From positions 1 to 5,121 of the forward strand of contig WOZN01000071.1 in assembly GCA_011620245.1 (NCBI GenBank): DNA of 5,121 nt, given 5' to 3'. This DNA comes from Acidovorax sp. (GTDB lineage Bacteria > Pseudomonadota > Gammaproteobacteria > Burkholderiales > Burkholderiaceae_C). The notes under the pieces were generated by a model. It did not search any database. It worked only from the letters and a program-made list of their open reading frames with translations, and had not been told where the DNA came from. Position 1 is the stretch's first letter, and each line of letters starts with the position of its first letter. Shown here one piece after another: positions 5,085 through 5,121 of the stretch. The translations under genes and the position numbers were made by a program.

Positions 5085-5121
5085 ATGAGCACCAGCATTC
5101 TCATCATTGCCCACGCCCCGC
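5085..5121 (+). CDS. Probable mannose-family PTS EIIA component, first 12 codons (runs off the right edge)
   Basis: The visible peptide is MSTSILIIAHAP, cut by the window end. A short hydrophobic strand followed by His at position 10 matches the start of EIIA-Man domains: in E. coli ManX the phosphorylated histidine is also H10, in a similar strand-then-His pattern. From memory, betaproteobacterial EIIA proteins acting with HPr and EI start in this way. In this group such proteins usually belong to an incomplete, regulatory phosphotransferase chain rather than a sugar transporter. With only 12 residues the call rests on the motif position and on recollection, and it could be another small protein. 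Confidence 0.6.
   Translation, partial: MSTSILIIAHAP

Noticed and set aside
4516..5088. 190-codon plus-strand frame overlapping the lipoprotein gene
   Set aside because: It is a +1-type shadow of the lipoprotein gene, Arg/Ala/Gly-rich, and runs through the next start region. The lipoprotein frame has a signal peptide and lipobox.
1..5121. Previously undescribed defence, toxin-antitoxin, CRISPR or mobile system
   Set aside because: All complete genes except one small lipoprotein belong to known housekeeping families, and there are no direct-repeat arrays, transposase or integrase motifs, or attachment sites that I can see.

Overview
This is a high-GC window (about two thirds G+C by eye). Its gene content and a recognisable intergenic repeat suggest a betaproteobacterium of the family Comamonadaceae, Acidovorax-like. 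That placement is inference from remembered gene style and repeat type, not from a search. The window looks chromosomal and mostly housekeeping. I see no tRNA, rRNA, CRISPR array, insertion sequence or phage gene.

Layout from left to right. (1) Positions 1-743, minus strand: the first 247 residues of a KefB-type CPA2 monovalent cation:proton antiporter, cut by the window edge. (2) Positions 744-791: a 48-bp divergent promoter region in which both genes have a -10-like hexamer exactly 6 bp before the ATG, as in leaderless transcription. (3) Positions 792-3107, plus strand: the lipopolysaccharide cluster kdsD (arabinose-5-phosphate isomerase), kdsC (KDO-8-phosphate phosphatase) and lptC (LPS export). 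kdsD and kdsC are separated by a 157-bp gap filled with a GC-rich dispersed repeat, while kdsC and lptC overlap by 4 bp. (4) Positions 3149-4018, plus strand: a short-chain dehydrogenase/reductase. Its normal C-terminus appears to be lost at about 3800-3810, and its frame runs on into the antisense strand of the next gene. (5) Positions 3808-4311, minus strand: a membrane-anchored TlpA/ResA-like thiol-disulfide oxidoreductase, with a hairpin-rich upstream region. (6) Positions 4472-4999, plus strand: a small predicted lipoprotein of unknown function, again with a leaderless-type promoter. (7) Positions 5085-5121: the first 12 codons of a probable mannose-family PTS EIIA protein.

KdsD makes arabinose 5-phosphate, the precursor that KdsA condenses to KDO-8-phosphate; KdsC dephosphorylates this to KDO; LptC helps move finished LPS from the inner membrane toward the outer membrane. 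The usual partners lptA and lptB do not follow lptC here. The rest (thioredoxin-like protein, lipoprotein, PTS EIIA) shows no clear shared pathway.

I found no convincing new multi-gene system. The points most worth checking are the chimeric SDR end, an AT-rich repeat-like segment read in frame inside the SDR gene, the dispersed repeat between kdsD and kdsC, and the repeated 6-bp -10-to-ATG spacing at three genes.
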